In this document: piece after piece, positions 33,346 to 42,188 of the stretch
Layout of the letters: every line of letters starts with the position of its first letter
Numbering within the stretch: the stretch's first letter is position 1
Assembly (NCBI GenBank): GCA_034422735.1
Contig: DAOUJL010000057.1
Location: forward strand, 37,186-101,185
Source of the DNA: CATOSD01 sp034422735
GTDB taxonomy: Bacteria > Chloroflexota > Dehalococcoidia > Lucifugimonadales > CATOSD01
DNA: 64,000 nucleotides
Direction of reading: 5' to 3'
Translations under genes and position numbers: made by a program
Notes under the pieces: model-generated
Databases searched by the model: none
Told to the model about the DNA's origin: nothing
The model's input: only the letters and a program-made list of their open reading frames with translations

Positions 33346-34431
33346 CTACAGCACCACTACGGAGCGCAGCACCTCGCCTCGCTCCATCTTGTGGAAGGCC
33401 TCCTCGACGTCGCCCAATCCTATGGTCTCCGAGACGAAGCCGTCCAGGTCGAGCCGTCCCTGCAGGTACAGGTCGATGTAGAGCGGGAAGTCGCGGGTTG
33501 GCAGGCAGTCGCCGTACCAGGACGACTTGAGCGCGCCGCCCCTGCCGAAAACCTCGATCATCGGCAGCGTGATGGTCATGTCCGGGCTGGGCACGCCCAC
33601 GAGTACGACGGTGCCGGCGAGGTCGCGCGCGAAGAACGCCTGCTCGTAGGTCGCGGGGTTGCCGACGGCCTCTATGGCCACGTTCACGCCGTTGCCGTCG
33701 GTAAGCTCGCGTATCGCCTCCACGGCGTCGGTCCGGGTGGAGTTCACGGTGTGGGTGGCGCCGAAGCCCTTTGCCCACTCCAGCTTGCGGTCGTCGATGT
33801 CCACCGCGATTATGGTGTGCGCGCCCGCAAGCCGCGAGCCGGCGATGGCAGCGTCGCCCACGCCGCCGCAGCCTATGACGGCCACTGAGTCGCCGCGCGA
33901 GACGCCGCCGGTGTTGATTGCCGCGCCCAGGCCGGCCATGATGCCGCAGCCGAGCAGGCCGGCCGCCTCGGGTCGTGCCCGCGAGTCCACCTTCACGGCT
34001 TGGCCTGCGTCCACCAGGGTCAGCTCGGCGAAAGCGCCTATGCCGAGCGCCGGCGAGACCGGCGAGCCGTCGGCGAGCGTCATCTGCTGGCAGGCGTTAC
34101 GGCTGTCGAAGCAGTACCAGGGCCGACCACGCAGGCAGGAGCGGCATCCGCCGCAGGGCGAACGCCAGGCCAGAATCACGGAGTCGCCGACGGACAGGTG
34201 ACCGACGCCGTCGCCAAGCTTCTCTACGACGCCCGCGGCCTCGTGTCCGAGGAAGAAGGGGAAGTCGTCGTTGATCGCGCCCTCGCGGTAGTGCAGGTCG
34301 GTGTGGCAGACGCCGCACGCCTTCACGCGGACGAGCGCCTCGCCCGGGTCGGGATCAGGCACCAGGATCGTTTCCAGCGTCACCCCGGCGCCTTTGGCGC
34401 GGGCGATGACCCCCTGTACTTCATTTGCCAT
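33346..34431 (-). CDS. zinc-dependent alcohol dehydrogenase (class III / mycothiol-dependent-like)
   Basis: A 361-residue medium-chain dehydrogenase. Catalytic zinc ligands are in ACGVCHTDLHYREG and GHEAAG; the structural zinc loop has four Cys in CGGCRSCLRGRPWYC; the NAD-binding motif is VIGCGGVGDAAIAGSRLAGA with VDIDD at the ribose-binding end. Overall similarity is to the S-(hydroxymethyl)glutathione/mycothiol dehydrogenase branch, which detoxifies formaldehyde, but exact specificity is unsure. It lies between an MFS transporter and CMD proteins in one direction with short gaps. Confidence 0.88.
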   Translation of the reverse strand: MANEVQGVIARAKGAGVTLETILVPDPDPGEALVRVKACGVCHTDLHYREGAINDDFPFFLGHEAAGVVEKLGDGVGHLSVGDSVILAWRSPCGGCRSCLRGRPWYCFDSRNACQQMTLADGSPVSPALGIGAFAELTLVDAGQAVKVDSRARPEAAGLLGCGIMAGLGAAINTGGVSRGDSVAVIGCGGVGDAAIAGSRLAGAHTIIAVDIDDRKLEWAKGFGATHTVNSTRTDAVEAIRELTDGNGVNVAIEAVGNPATYEQAFFARDLAGTVVLVGVPSPDMTITLPMIEVFGRGGALKSSWYGDCLPTRDFPLYIDLYLQGRLDLDGFVSETIGLGDVEEAFHKMERGEVLRSVVVL

Positions 34432-34472
34432 GCGTGACCTCCGTTCGAGGCTCGGTGAGCGTTCTCAGCGCG

Positions 34473-35939
34473 CTACTCGTGACCGTCGCCGACTGCCGGT
34501 CCGCGAGAGGCCCGCGGGCTTTCCGTGCCGGCGGCCTCGTTCCGCTGGGCAGACGAATCTTCGCCCCGGCGACGGCGCGCGCCACCAATAATGTATCCTA
34601 GTGGATTACCGTTCCGCCTGCCAGCGGTCGCGATCTCACGGCGGCGGGAAGGCTGCGGCGGAGTGGGCTTGCGGGCAAGCAGGAACAGCACTCCCCCGAT
34701 GCAGTTCAACCCCGCGATTATCAGAAAGGCCAGCGTGTAGTCACCGTACCTGTCGTACAGAATGCCCGGGAAGACCGGCGCGGCCAGCAGGAGCACGTTC
34801 ATAGGCACCTGCGAAATGCCCATTATGGTGCCGAAGGAGCGCCGCCCGAAGTACTCGCCGCGAATGGAGGTGGTGAGGGGACTCCGTCCGCCGAAGCCGA
34901 TTCCGAACAACACCGCGAACCCGAACGCCATCCAGACCTCTGTCGCAAAGGTGAGCACCAGCAGCGACAACGCCTGGATCATGGTGAAGATGAACAGGCC
35001 CACGTTCTTGGGAATCGTATCGCCAATGTAGCCGCCGATTATCTGGAAGATCATGGAGGATACGGTGTATGTGGACACGACCCAGGCGGCCTGGGGCAGG
35101 GTGAGGCCCTGGTCGGTGAGCATGGGGGCGAGGTGGGCCATGATCGCGATGATTGCCATGGATGTGAAGCCGTGGCCAATCGCGATGAGCCAGAAGGTGC
35201 GAGTACGAAGCGCCTGCGAGGCGGTGAACTCGACAGTGGGGGACAGCCGAGTCGCGCGGCCACCGTTTTCGCGGCGCCGCTCGATGTCGTCTGGGCGTTC
35301 GCCGTCCGGCATCAGACCGTAGTCCTCGGGCCGGTTGCGGATGATGCGGGAGATAGGGAAAGCGAGCGTGATGGCCACCAAGCCGATAATCGCCGCCGTC
35401 AGGCTCCAGCCCAGGTTGTCGTCCTGGGGGTCTACGGCCCAGGCGATGACCGGGATGAGCCATAGAGCGCCGAACTTCGCTACGGATGCCGACCACCCCA
35501 TGGCCTTGGAGCGGTTTCGGTTGAACCAGTTGTTGAGCATGGCGTTCAGCGGAAGCCATCCGCCAATTCCCTGGCCGAGCGCCATTATCAGGAACGCGAG
35601 ATAGAACATCCACAGGAAGCGTACCTGGGACATGAACAGGAACCCGCCCCCCATGATGATGAGGCCGATAAGCACCATGCGGCGTGTGCCCATGTGGTCC
35701 ACGAGCCAGCCCTCTATGGGGCCGAGAATGCCGCCCTCGATGCGGGTGAACGCGAAGGCGAGGGAAAGCTGGGTGCGGTTCCAACCGAACGCGCTCTCCA
35801 TCGCGACGAACCACATGCCCATGGAGTGGAACAGGGGTACGCTGGTGATGATGTGCGTAAATCCGGTGGCCGGGACGAGCCACCAGCCGTAGTAGGTGCC
35901 GCGGATGCGTTCGGCGAACAGTCTGTACAGACTTAACAA
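34473..35939 (-). CDS. MFS transporter (oxalate/formate antiporter-like)
   Basis: A 488-residue transporter with twelve predicted membrane segments. The first begins at YYGWWLVPATGFTHIITSVPLF, and the MFS loop 2-3 motif is GWLVDHMGTRRMVLIG. A charged central loop (PEDYGLMPDGERPDDIERRREN) separates two six-helix halves. Similarity is to the OFA/monocarboxylate branch, so an organic acid is the likely cargo. It heads a minus-strand run with the Zn-ADH 42 bp downstream. The C-terminal tail of about 50 residues is basic and low-complexity. Divergent from the small plus-strand gene at 36124. Confidence 0.87.
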   Translation of the reverse strand: MLSLYRLFAERIRGTYYGWWLVPATGFTHIITSVPLFHSMGMWFVAMESAFGWNRTQLSLAFAFTRIEGGILGPIEGWLVDHMGTRRMVLIGLIIMGGGFLFMSQVRFLWMFYLAFLIMALGQGIGGWLPLNAMLNNWFNRNRSKAMGWSASVAKFGALWLIPVIAWAVDPQDDNLGWSLTAAIIGLVAITLAFPISRIIRNRPEDYGLMPDGERPDDIERRRENGGRATRLSPTVEFTASQALRTRTFWLIAIGHGFTSMAIIAIMAHLAPMLTDQGLTLPQAAWVVSTYTVSSMIFQIIGGYIGDTIPKNVGLFIFTMIQALSLLVLTFATEVWMAFGFAVLFGIGFGGRSPLTTSIRGEYFGRRSFGTIMGISQVPMNVLLLAAPVFPGILYDRYGDYTLAFLIIAGLNCIGGVLFLLARKPTPPQPSRRREIATAGRRNGNPLGYIIGGARRRRGEDSSAQRNEAAGTESPRASRGPAVGDGHE

Positions 35940-36123
35940 GTCTCTGTAGAGTCCCTTCCGCGCCCTGGGCGTTGGATAGGCGGTGGTCGCACGCCGAGCG
36001 CACGCCAGTATACCACAGGTGAGAACGGCCCCCTTTTTCGGCAGTCTGGCCCGTTTCGCCGGATATGGCGTATACTTGAGACAGTCGGAGGGTCATAACG
36101 TTCGTGGAGGTACGGTCGAAGAT

Positions 36124-36423
36124 ATGATTATGGTTCGGCGAGTGTACATGCCCAAGCCGGGCGAGGGCGGCAAGCTACTTAGGATCGTGCGACAGATCAA
36201 TGCGGAGACAGTGAACGCCGGGTTCCCTCCGCTGACCGTCTACACCATGACGCACGGCCCGCACGGCATGGTGGTTACCGAGCAGCAATGGGAGTCGCTG
36301 GAGGCCTACGAAGCGTCGCGCGACCAGGTGCGACAGACACCGGCGATAACCGGGACGTTCAGCGAGACGTATCCGCTGCTGGCCGAGACGCACGTAACGG
36401 AGATCTACAGGCAGGTGGAGTAG
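36124..36423 (+). CDS. small alpha/beta-barrel protein (NIPSNAP/ABM-like)
   Basis: A 99-residue protein: MIMVRRVYMPKPGEGGKLLRIVRQINAETVNAG, LTVYTMTHGPHGMVVTEQQWESLEAYEASRDQV, and a C-terminal HVTEIYRQVE strand. The strand-helix-strand pattern suggests a dimeric ferredoxin-like barrel; I do not recognise a named family with certainty. GGAGG lies about 12 bp before the first ATG; a second ATG two codons later is possible, and the frame is open upstream without protein-like character. A TATACT hexamer at 36071 may be its -10 element. It is 48 bp before arsM and probably cotranscribed with it. Confidence 0.65.
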   Translation: MIMVRRVYMPKPGEGGKLLRIVRQINAETVNAGFPPLTVYTMTHGPHGMVVTEQQWESLEAYEASRDQVRQTPAITGTFSETYPLLAETHVTEIYRQVE

Positions 36424-36471
36424 GGAGGACATCGGCAGTCGGGGGGAAGGGAAAAGCGAAAGGAAAGCGAA

Positions 36472-37221
36472 TTGGCGATTCAAGAACACATCGAGATCAG
36501 GGAGATTGTGAAGGAGCGGTACGCGGATGTGGCGAGAGGCGCCAGCGACTGCTGCGGGGACTCGTGCTGCGGGGAGGCGGAGACGAACCTGTACACGCTG
36601 CAGGAGGTGGAGGGGCTGCCGACCGAGGCGGTGATGGCATCGGCGGGCTGCGGCAACCCGACCGCCATCGGCGCGCTGAACGCCGGAGAGACGGTGGTCG
36701 ACTTCGGAAGCGGCGGAGGCATCGACTGCTTCCTGGCGGCGAGAGCCGTGGGGCCGGAGGGCAGCGTCATCGGCGTGGACATGACGCCGGACATGGTGGC
36801 CCTGGCGCGCGAGAACGCGATCAAGCTGGGCGCGACGAATGTGGAGTTTCACCTGTCGGAGATGGAGAACACGCCCATCGACGCTGAGAGCGTGGACGTT
36901 ATCATCTCCAACTGCGTGATCAACCTGTCCCCGGACAAAGACGCCGTATTCCGGGAGGCGTACAGGATTCTGAAGCCGGGCGGCCGCGTCTACATATCGG
37001 ACCTGCTGCTGGTGAGTGAGCTGCCCGATGAGGCGGCGACCGACATGAGCAACTGGGTGTCGTGCATCGGCGGCGCCGAGCCGGTGGACGTGTACCTCGG
37101 CAGGATGCGTACCGCCGGGTTCGAGCGGGCCGAGATCACGGCGGACACGCCGTGGGAGGGCAGCGCGCAGTGGGCCTCCTACGCCCACAGCATGAATATA
37201 CTCGCCCATAAGCCGGGCTAG
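36472..37221 (+). CDS. arsM: arsenite S-adenosylmethionine methyltransferase
   Basis: A 249-residue SAM-dependent methyltransferase of the ArsM type. The three cysteines that bind As(III) are placed as in the family: SAGCGNP, ISNCVINLSPDK and WVSCIGGAEPV. An N-terminal CCGDSCCG cluster is also typical. Motif I is VVDFGSGGGIDCFLAARAVG, with VIGVDMTPDM. It converts arsenite to methylated arsenicals. The start is a TTG with AAGGAAAG upstream. No arsR or ars efflux genes are adjacent. A strong terminator follows the gene. Confidence 0.9.
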   Translation: MAIQEHIEIREIVKERYADVARGASDCCGDSCCGEAETNLYTLQEVEGLPTEAVMASAGCGNPTAIGALNAGETVVDFGSGGGIDCFLAARAVGPEGSVIGVDMTPDMVALARENAIKLGATNVEFHLSEMENTPIDAESVDVIISNCVINLSPDKDAVFREAYRILKPGGRVYISDLLLVSELPDEAATDMSNWVSCIGGAEPVDVYLGRMRTAGFERAEITADTPWEGSAQWASYAHSMNILAHKPG

Positions 37222-37235
37222 GGCGCCCGCCGTAT

Positions 37236-37260
37236 CGCGAGGCCGGACGCCGGCCTCGCG
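37236..37260. repeat. perfect inverted repeat after arsM
   Basis: CGCGAGGCCGG and CCGGCCTCGCG around a three-base loop. It has no T-tract and precedes the true terminator; possible mRNA 3' stem. Confidence 0.6.
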
Positions 37261-37277
37261 AACAGCCTGAACAGTAG

Positions 37278-37313
37278 AGGGAGAAGCGCCCGGCGGGGCG
37301 CTTCTCCCTTTTT
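37278..37313 (+). terminator. intrinsic terminator of arsM
   Basis: A 14-bp perfect stem (AGGGAGAAGCGCCC with its complement), GGCG loop and five T. Orientation fits the plus-strand arsM transcript. Confidence 0.9.
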
Positions 37314-37360
37314 GCTCTGGTCTAGGTTTCCCGGCACACTAAGCGACGGGCCCCGTCAGG

Positions 37361-37948
37361 TTAGACGTGAACTTCGGTCCTGTTGTTTCCCTGCGGGGCG
37401 TAGTTGGAGTTGCTGGCGGCCTGGCTCCTGCTGTCGACGCGCAGGGAGTCGATGCCCCGGCGCACCTGGCCGAGGACGTCGGCGAGATGGGACTCCAGGT
37501 TGAACAGCACCTCGCGGGCGTACTGGTCGGCGCCCTCTCGCCGCATCGCGGCGGCGATGTCGGACTCGCCCATGAATCGCTGCGCCCGGCGCTGAGCGTC
37601 GTCGATGATCTGGTTCGCCTCCTGGCGCGCCTTCTCCTTGGTCTGCTCCGCCTGCTCTTGCGACTCCCTCAGCACCTCGGACTCGCTCACCCTGGCGTTG
37701 AACTCGTTCTCCGCCTCGGTCGTAAGCGACGAGGCCTGCTGCTCGGCCGCGCCCTTGATGCGCTGCGCCTCCAGGTAGGCCTGGCTGATGATGCTGTCCT
37801 TCTGCTTGAGGATCTCGTCGGATTCCTGGATGTTCGCGGGAACGGAACGGCCCGCCTGCTCGGCCATCTCGATGAGCTGTTCGATCTGGTCGATTTCCAC
37901 CATCACCTTGCGCCGGAAGCCGGGCATCCGAGTGCCCGTAGCCGCCAT
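37361..37948 (-). CDS. coiled-coil protein (DivIVA/ATP-synthase-B-like helix), function unassigned
   Basis: A 195-residue, mostly helical and highly charged protein. From residue about 15 to 150 it is a predicted coiled coil rich in Glu, Gln, Ala and Arg (EIDQIEQLIEMAEQAGRSVPANIQESDEIL; KEKARQEANQIIDDAQRRAQRF), ending in a polar tail. It follows coaD in a run with rsmD and coaD, a place where bacteria often keep similar uncharacterised coiled-coil genes. A strong AAGGAGGAG lies about 40 bp before the ATG; in-frame codons near that SD are ATC, so an ATC start adding about 15 residues is possible. A cell-envelope or division role is a guess. Confidence 0.75.
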   Translation of the reverse strand: MAATGTRMPGFRRKVMVEIDQIEQLIEMAEQAGRSVPANIQESDEILKQKDSIISQAYLEAQRIKGAAEQQASSLTTEAENEFNARVSESEVLRESQEQAEQTKEKARQEANQIIDDAQRRAQRFMGESDIAAAMRREGADQYAREVLFNLESHLADVLGQVRRGIDSLRVDSRSQAASNSNYAPQGNNRTEVHV

Positions 37949-38033
37949 CTGCCTCAGTTCGTTGGTTACTGCGTTGATGTTGCTGATGATACTCCTCCTT
38001 CTGCTAGCGCTGTTCCTTCGCCTATCGCGTTCT

Positions 38034-38516
38034 TTATGAGTTAAGCTTGGCCGCGAGCGCCTCCGCGACGTGCGGCGGCACGAGATTGTCGACGTTAGCC
38101 CCCAGCGATACCACCTCTTTTATTCGGCTGGAGAACACGAACTGGTAGTCCAATGAACTCATCATGCACACCACGTCGATTTCGGGGTCCAGGTTGCGCC
38201 ACATCAACGCCATTTCGAACTCCAACTCGAAGTCGAAGCCTGCCCGAAGCCCCCTGAGAATGAACTGGGCGCCCTGGCGATGGGCCACTATAGGCGCGAG
38301 TCCCGTGAACGGGACGACGTCCACGTTCGGCAGGTGGTTCACGCTTCGCTGGAACAGCTCCACGCGCTCCTCGGTGCTGAACAGCAGCCTTTTCGTAGGA
38401 GGGGAGTCGTAGACGCAAATGACCAACTCGTCGAACAACTGCGACGCTCTCGTGGCGATGTCGACGTGGCCGTTGTGGGCCGGATCGAAGCTGCCTGGGT
38501 ATATCGCCTTAGCCAC
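38034..38516 (-). CDS. coaD: phosphopantetheine adenylyltransferase
   Basis: A 160-residue nucleotidyltransferase of the CoA pathway, making dephospho-CoA from 4'-phosphopantetheine and ATP. The start region AIYPGSFDPAHNGHVDIATRAS holds the HxGH-type motif; RGLRAGFDFELEFEMALMWRNLDPEIDVVCMMSSLDYQFVFSSRIKEV is characteristic, including the SSRIKEV nucleotide-binding end. GTG at 38516 is chosen: AGGTAGGTGA is six bases upstream, and it overlaps the rsmD stop by eight bases, the common rsmD-coaD arrangement. The next pathway enzyme, coaE, lies elsewhere in the window. Confidence 0.95.
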   Translation of the reverse strand: MAKAIYPGSFDPAHNGHVDIATRASQLFDELVICVYDSPPTKRLLFSTEERVELFQRSVNHLPNVDVVPFTGLAPIVAHRQGAQFILRGLRAGFDFELEFEMALMWRNLDPEIDVVCMMSSLDYQFVFSSRIKEVVSLGANVDNLVPPHVAEALAAKLNS

Positions 38517-39072
38517 CGTTTTCACCTACCTTATAGAACGTAATCGCGGTGTCGCCGTACCGTCGGCTGTCCACGCGCCTCAGGCTGCCGTAGCCGGTCT
38601 CGAGGGACTGGCTGCTCCGGTGTTCCGCGACCACCACGCCGCCTTCGGCCACCAGGCCCCGCTCAGAAAGCTGCGAGAGCGTCGCCTCCCAGGAGGTCGA
38701 CTCGTACGGTGGGTCGGCCATCACCAGCCCGTACTCGCCGCACATGCCGCCCAACATACGCTCCACCCTGCCGCACAGAACTCGGCCCCGGTCGTCCATG
38801 TCCAGCTCGCCGAGGTTGCGGGCCAACTGGCGGCACCTTCTGCCATCAGACTCCACGAAGTCCGCCCAAGCCGCTCCTCGGCTGAGAGCCTCTATGCCAA
38901 GAGCGCCGGTCCCGGCGTAAAGGTCGAGCACTCGCACCCCCTCAATGGCCGACCGACCCAGAATCGAGAACAGCGCGCCGCGCACCCTTTCGGACGTTGG
39001 CCGCAGGCCTCGTTGGCGATCCGTACGGATCAGTCTGCCCCTGTGCGTTCCTCCCGATATTCTGACGCTCAT
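38509..39072 (-). CDS. rsmD: 16S rRNA (guanine966-N2)-methyltransferase
   Basis: A 187-residue RsmD. Diagnostic features are RISGGTHRGRLIRT and LRPTSERVRGALFSILG at the N-terminus, SAM motif VLDLYAGTGALGIEALSRGA, and the catalytic MADPPYEST for N2-guanine methylation. It modifies G966 in 16S rRNA during 30S assembly. Coupled to coaD by an eight-base overlap. The ATG at 39072 has GGAGGG about 11 bp upstream. Confidence 0.95.
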   Translation of the reverse strand: MSVRISGGTHRGRLIRTDRQRGLRPTSERVRGALFSILGRSAIEGVRVLDLYAGTGALGIEALSRGAAWADFVESDGRRCRQLARNLGELDMDDRGRVLCGRVERMLGGMCGEYGLVMADPPYESTSWEATLSQLSERGLVAEGGVVVAEHRSSQSLETGYGSLRRVDSRRYGDTAITFYKVGENGG

Positions 39073-39417
39073 GGGCCGTAGGGCCCTCCACGTGTGTCCT
39101 GCCGCGCCGCTTCGTCCCAGTGCCGGTCGTAAAGCGAGCGAAATGCGTGAGCCACGGTCGACAGGCGAGTGACCGGATGGGACTCTGCGACGCTCACAAA
39201 GGTTAACAACGGCTGATTTCAGGATTAAAGCGCGTTTTGGACATATTTTTTACGAGTTATATGATTGAGATAGGTTCTTCAAATTGAACGCGGAGGCGGT
39301 GGCAGTTTTACATTGATTATGGGTCGGGTTAGAATACTCCGGCTTAGGTTTGTTCGACACGAGGCGCGCATTTCGGGTTGTCTCCAAACGCGCAGGTCGG
39401 AGGGCACGCGACACGAC
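39073..39417. other. intergenic region between rsmD and lysS
   Basis: About 345 bp separating divergent genes. It includes an A+T-rich patch with promoter-like hexamers at 39237-39265. The lysS frame is open back to 39313, but the first 35 codons do not resemble LysS. No T-box signature (TGGNACCGCG) was seen here, unlike in front of ileS. Confidence 0.5.
39237..39265 (+). promoter_or_regulatory. possible lysS promoter
   Basis: TTGGAC and TATGAT hexamers with 17-bp spacing inside the A+T-rich patch; the transcript would have a leader of about 145 nt. Confidence 0.4.
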
Positions 39418-40902
39418 ATGTTGGAAGATAACGAGCTGATGAGCGTTCGCCTGGCGAAACTGGGCAGGCTTAGAGACAGGGGAATCGACCCTTACCCGCA
39501 CCGGTTCAAGCGCACGCACACGGGCGCGGACGCCGCGGCGCTGTTCGAAGCCACCGAGGCCCGGGCCGGCGACGCGGAGGCGCGCTCCGAGCCGGTATCG
39601 GTCGCGGGCCGCATCGTGGCGCTCAGAGGCATGGGCAGGGCGACTTTCGTGGACCTGCTAGACGGCACCGGGCGCATCCAGGTCATGTTCAGGCGCAACG
39701 TGCTGGACGAGGACTACGGTATTCTCCAAGACCTCGATCTGGGGGACTGGATCGGCGTGAGCGGCCAGGTGTTCAGGACACGTGCGGGCGAAATCACGGT
39801 CGAGGCGGGGGCGCTCAGGGTGCTATGCAAATCGCTGCGGCCCCTGCCGGAGAAGTGGCACGGCCTGGTGGACGTAGAGGCGCGCTATCGGCAGCGCTAC
39901 CTGGATCTGATCGCCAACGAGGAGGCGCGGCACACCGCCACACTGCGGCCCCGCATTGTGGCGGCGGTCAGGCGGTACATGGACTCGCGCGGGTTCCTCG
40001 AGGTCGAGACGCCGGTGCTGGTGCCGGTCGCGGCGGGGGCCATGGCGCACCCGTTCACGACACACCACAACGCGCTGAACCGCGACCTGTTCCTGCGCAT
40101 AGCCACCGAGCTGTACCTCAAGCGCCTCGTCGTGGGCGGCCTGGAGAGGGTGTATGAGATAGGCAAGGTGTTCCGCAACGAGGGAGTGGACCAGGACCAC
40201 AGCCCCGAGTTCACCATGATGGAGAGCTACGAGTCGTTCGCGGACTACAACGACGTGATGGCGATGGTGGAGGAGCTCGTGTCCGGCGTGGCAACGGAGG
40301 TCACAGGCAGCGCGGCGATCGAATTCGGCGGGCGGACCATCGACTTCACGCCTCCCTGGCCGAGGCTGGATTTCCGCGAGCAGGTGATTAAGTACAGCGG
40401 CATCGACTTCCTCGAATACCCGGACACCGAGGACCTGAAGGACGCGATGCGGGACGTTGGCGTCGACGTGTCGCAGCAGGTGAGCAGGGGCGGCCTGCTC
40501 GACAAGCTCATATCCGCCAAGGTTGAGCAGCACCTGGTGCAGCCGACTTTCCTCATCGACTATCCCATCGAGATGTCGCCGCTCTCCAAAAAGAAGGCGG
40601 ACAACCCCATGCTGGTGGAGCGGTTCGAGGGCTACGCGGCCGGCATGGAGTTCTGCAACGCCTTCACCGAGCTCAACGACCCCGTGGACCAGCGTCAGCG
40701 TTTCGAGGAGCAGGAGGAGGTGCGTGAGGAGTTCGAGGGGGAAGAAACCGACAGGCTGGACGAAGACTTCCTGGTCGCCATCGAACACGGGATGCCGCCC
40801 ACGGGCGGGCTGGGGCTGGGGATCGACCGGCTGACGATGCTGCTGTCCGGCCGCCAGAACCTGCGTGAGGTGGTGCTGTTCCCGCAGCTCAGGACGCGGT
40901 AA
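39418..40902 (+). CDS. lysS: lysyl-tRNA synthetase (class II)
   Basis: A 494-residue class IIb aminoacyl-tRNA synthetase. The N-terminal OB-fold anticodon-binding domain spans about 50-150 (VSVAGRIVALRGMGRATFVDLLDGTGRIQV). The catalytic core has motif 1 near RRYMDSRGFLEVETPVL, motif 2 FRNEGVDQDHSPEFTMMES and motif 3 GLGLGIDRLTMLLS. PLSKKKADNP and GMEFCNAFTELNDP are LysS-specific. The Met at 39418 starts MLEDNELMSVRLAKLGRLRDRG, fitting the family; GGAGGG lies 13 bp upstream. It charges tRNA-Lys. Confidence 0.95.
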   Translation: MLEDNELMSVRLAKLGRLRDRGIDPYPHRFKRTHTGADAAALFEATEARAGDAEARSEPVSVAGRIVALRGMGRATFVDLLDGTGRIQVMFRRNVLDEDYGILQDLDLGDWIGVSGQVFRTRAGEITVEAGALRVLCKSLRPLPEKWHGLVDVEARYRQRYLDLIANEEARHTATLRPRIVAAVRRYMDSRGFLEVETPVLVPVAAGAMAHPFTTHHNALNRDLFLRIATELYLKRLVVGGLERVYEIGKVFRNEGVDQDHSPEFTMMESYESFADYNDVMAMVEELVSGVATEVTGSAAIEFGGRTIDFTPPWPRLDFREQVIKYSGIDFLEYPDTEDLKDAMRDVGVDVSQQVSRGGLLDKLISAKVEQHLVQPTFLIDYPIEMSPLSKKKADNPMLVERFEGYAAGMEFCNAFTELNDPVDQRQRFEEQEEVREEFEGEETDRLDEDFLVAIEHGMPPTGGLGLGIDRLTMLLSGRQNLREVVLFPQLRTR

Positions 40903-40968
40903 GCGAGCCTTTCACCCCGTCCCAAACCTCCCGCATCAGATGGGAAGTGACTTAAGGAGTCCCGCATC

Positions 40969-42087
40969 GTGGCCAGGTCGGTTGACGTCGCGATTGTCGG
41001 CGGCGGCGTGATCGGGAGCGCCACCGCGCTATACCTGTCGATGCGCGGCTTTGCGTGCAAGCTGTTCGAGCAGCGGGAGTTCGGATGGGGCGCGTCCGGC
41101 GCGACCGCGGGCGTGGTTGGCCCGCTGTGGCACGTCCCCCACACCCACGAGGCCGCGATGGCGCTGGGCCTCAACAGCCTGCGCGAGTTCCCGCGCCTAA
41201 CCGAGGCGCTGGCCGATACGGGCGTAGCCACAGGCTACCGCCAGTCCGGCATCCTGAACGTCGCCCGCACGGAGGCCGACGAGCGGACGCTGCGGGACGG
41301 CCTGGCCTGGCAGGGCGAGCTCGGGCTGGACGTGCGCTGGGTGGACGCGGACGAGGTGATGGAGCTGGAGAGGCACGTCGCGCCAGGCGCGCTGGGCGGC
41401 GTCTACTCGCCGGAGGAGGGGTTCGTGCACGGCCGGTCGTTCGTGCGCGCGATGGTCAACGCGGCGTCGAACGTGTTCGGCGCGCGCCTCGCCGAGGGCG
41501 TGGAGGTCGGCGGACTTATCACCGAGGGCGGCCGCGTGGTGGGCGTAGAGTCCAGCGAAGGCCGAGTGTTCGCGGACCACGTTGTGCTCGCGGCGGGGCC
41601 GTGGAGCGGACTGGCGGGGCGCTGGCTCCCGCAAGCTCTGCCGGTGAGGCCCGCGAAGGGCCAGCGGCTGCTGCTTCGGAAGCCGGGCTTCATGCCGACG
41701 ATGCCCGTGCGCGACTATGGTCGTTACGTCATGCCGCAGCCCGACGGCAGCGTACTGGTGGCCGCAACGCGCCACGAGGGCGAGTTCGACACCCGCGTCA
41801 CCGCGGACGCCGTCGCGGAGTTGCTGGCCGACGCCGTGCGCGCCTTCCCGCTGCTGCGCGAAGCGGAGTTCGCGGGGGCAATGGCGGGCGTGCGGCCCGC
41901 CTCGCCGGACAGCCTTCCCATCATCGGCCCCGTGCCTGGATGGGACGGTCTGATCATAGCGGCCGGACACGACTCGGCGGGTGTGATGCTCGCGCCGGGC
42001 ACGGCCGAGCTAGTGACCGAGTACCTGGCCACCGGCGACCCCGCCCCGCTTGAGCCGTTCGGCCTAGCCAGGTTCGGAAGCGAGTAA
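40969..42087 (+). CDS. FAD-dependent DAO-family oxidoreductase (glycine oxidase-like)
   Basis: A 372-residue flavoprotein. The FAD motif VAIVGGGVIGSATALYLSMRG opens the protein, followed by EFGWGASGATAGVVGPLWH; the second domain carries VRPAKGQRLLLRKPG, and the C-terminus PIIGPVPGWDGLIIAAGHDSAGVMLAPGTAELV. Typical of ThiO/glycine and D-amino-acid oxidase or dehydrogenases. The GTG start has AAGGAGT nine bases upstream. It follows lysS by 66 bp but is metabolically unrelated. Paralogous to the DAO gene at 5668, with limited direct similarity outside the FAD domain. Confidence 0.88.
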   Translation: MARSVDVAIVGGGVIGSATALYLSMRGFACKLFEQREFGWGASGATAGVVGPLWHVPHTHEAAMALGLNSLREFPRLTEALADTGVATGYRQSGILNVARTEADERTLRDGLAWQGELGLDVRWVDADEVMELERHVAPGALGGVYSPEEGFVHGRSFVRAMVNAASNVFGARLAEGVEVGGLITEGGRVVGVESSEGRVFADHVVLAAGPWSGLAGRWLPQALPVRPAKGQRLLLRKPGFMPTMPVRDYGRYVMPQPDGSVLVAATRHEGEFDTRVTADAVAELLADAVRAFPLLREAEFAGAMAGVRPASPDSLPIIGPVPGWDGLIIAAGHDSAGVMLAPGTAELVTEYLATGDPAPLEPFGLARFGSE

Positions 42088-42099
42088 GCCCACCGAGTT

Positions 42100-42130
42100 G
42101 TCCCTTCCCCCTTGATGGGGAGAGGTTAGG
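42100..42130 (+). repeat. truncated REP-like hairpin (tandem pair, first)
   Basis: TCCCTTCCCCCTTGATGGGG hairpin with a shortened GAGAGGTTAGG tail. Confidence 0.7.
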
Positions 42131-42141
42131 CCTTCCGAATT

Positions 42142-42182
42142 GTCCCTTCCCCCTTGATGGGGGAAGGTTAGGATGGGGGTGA
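42142..42182 (+). repeat. REP-like hairpin (tandem pair, second)
   Basis: CCTTCCCCC-ttgat-GGGGGAAGG with the full GTTAGGATGGGGGTG tail. The repeated linker CCGAATTGTCCC/CCGAGTTGTCCC shows that the pair arose by local duplication. Confidence 0.8.
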
Positions 42183-42188
42183 CGAGAA

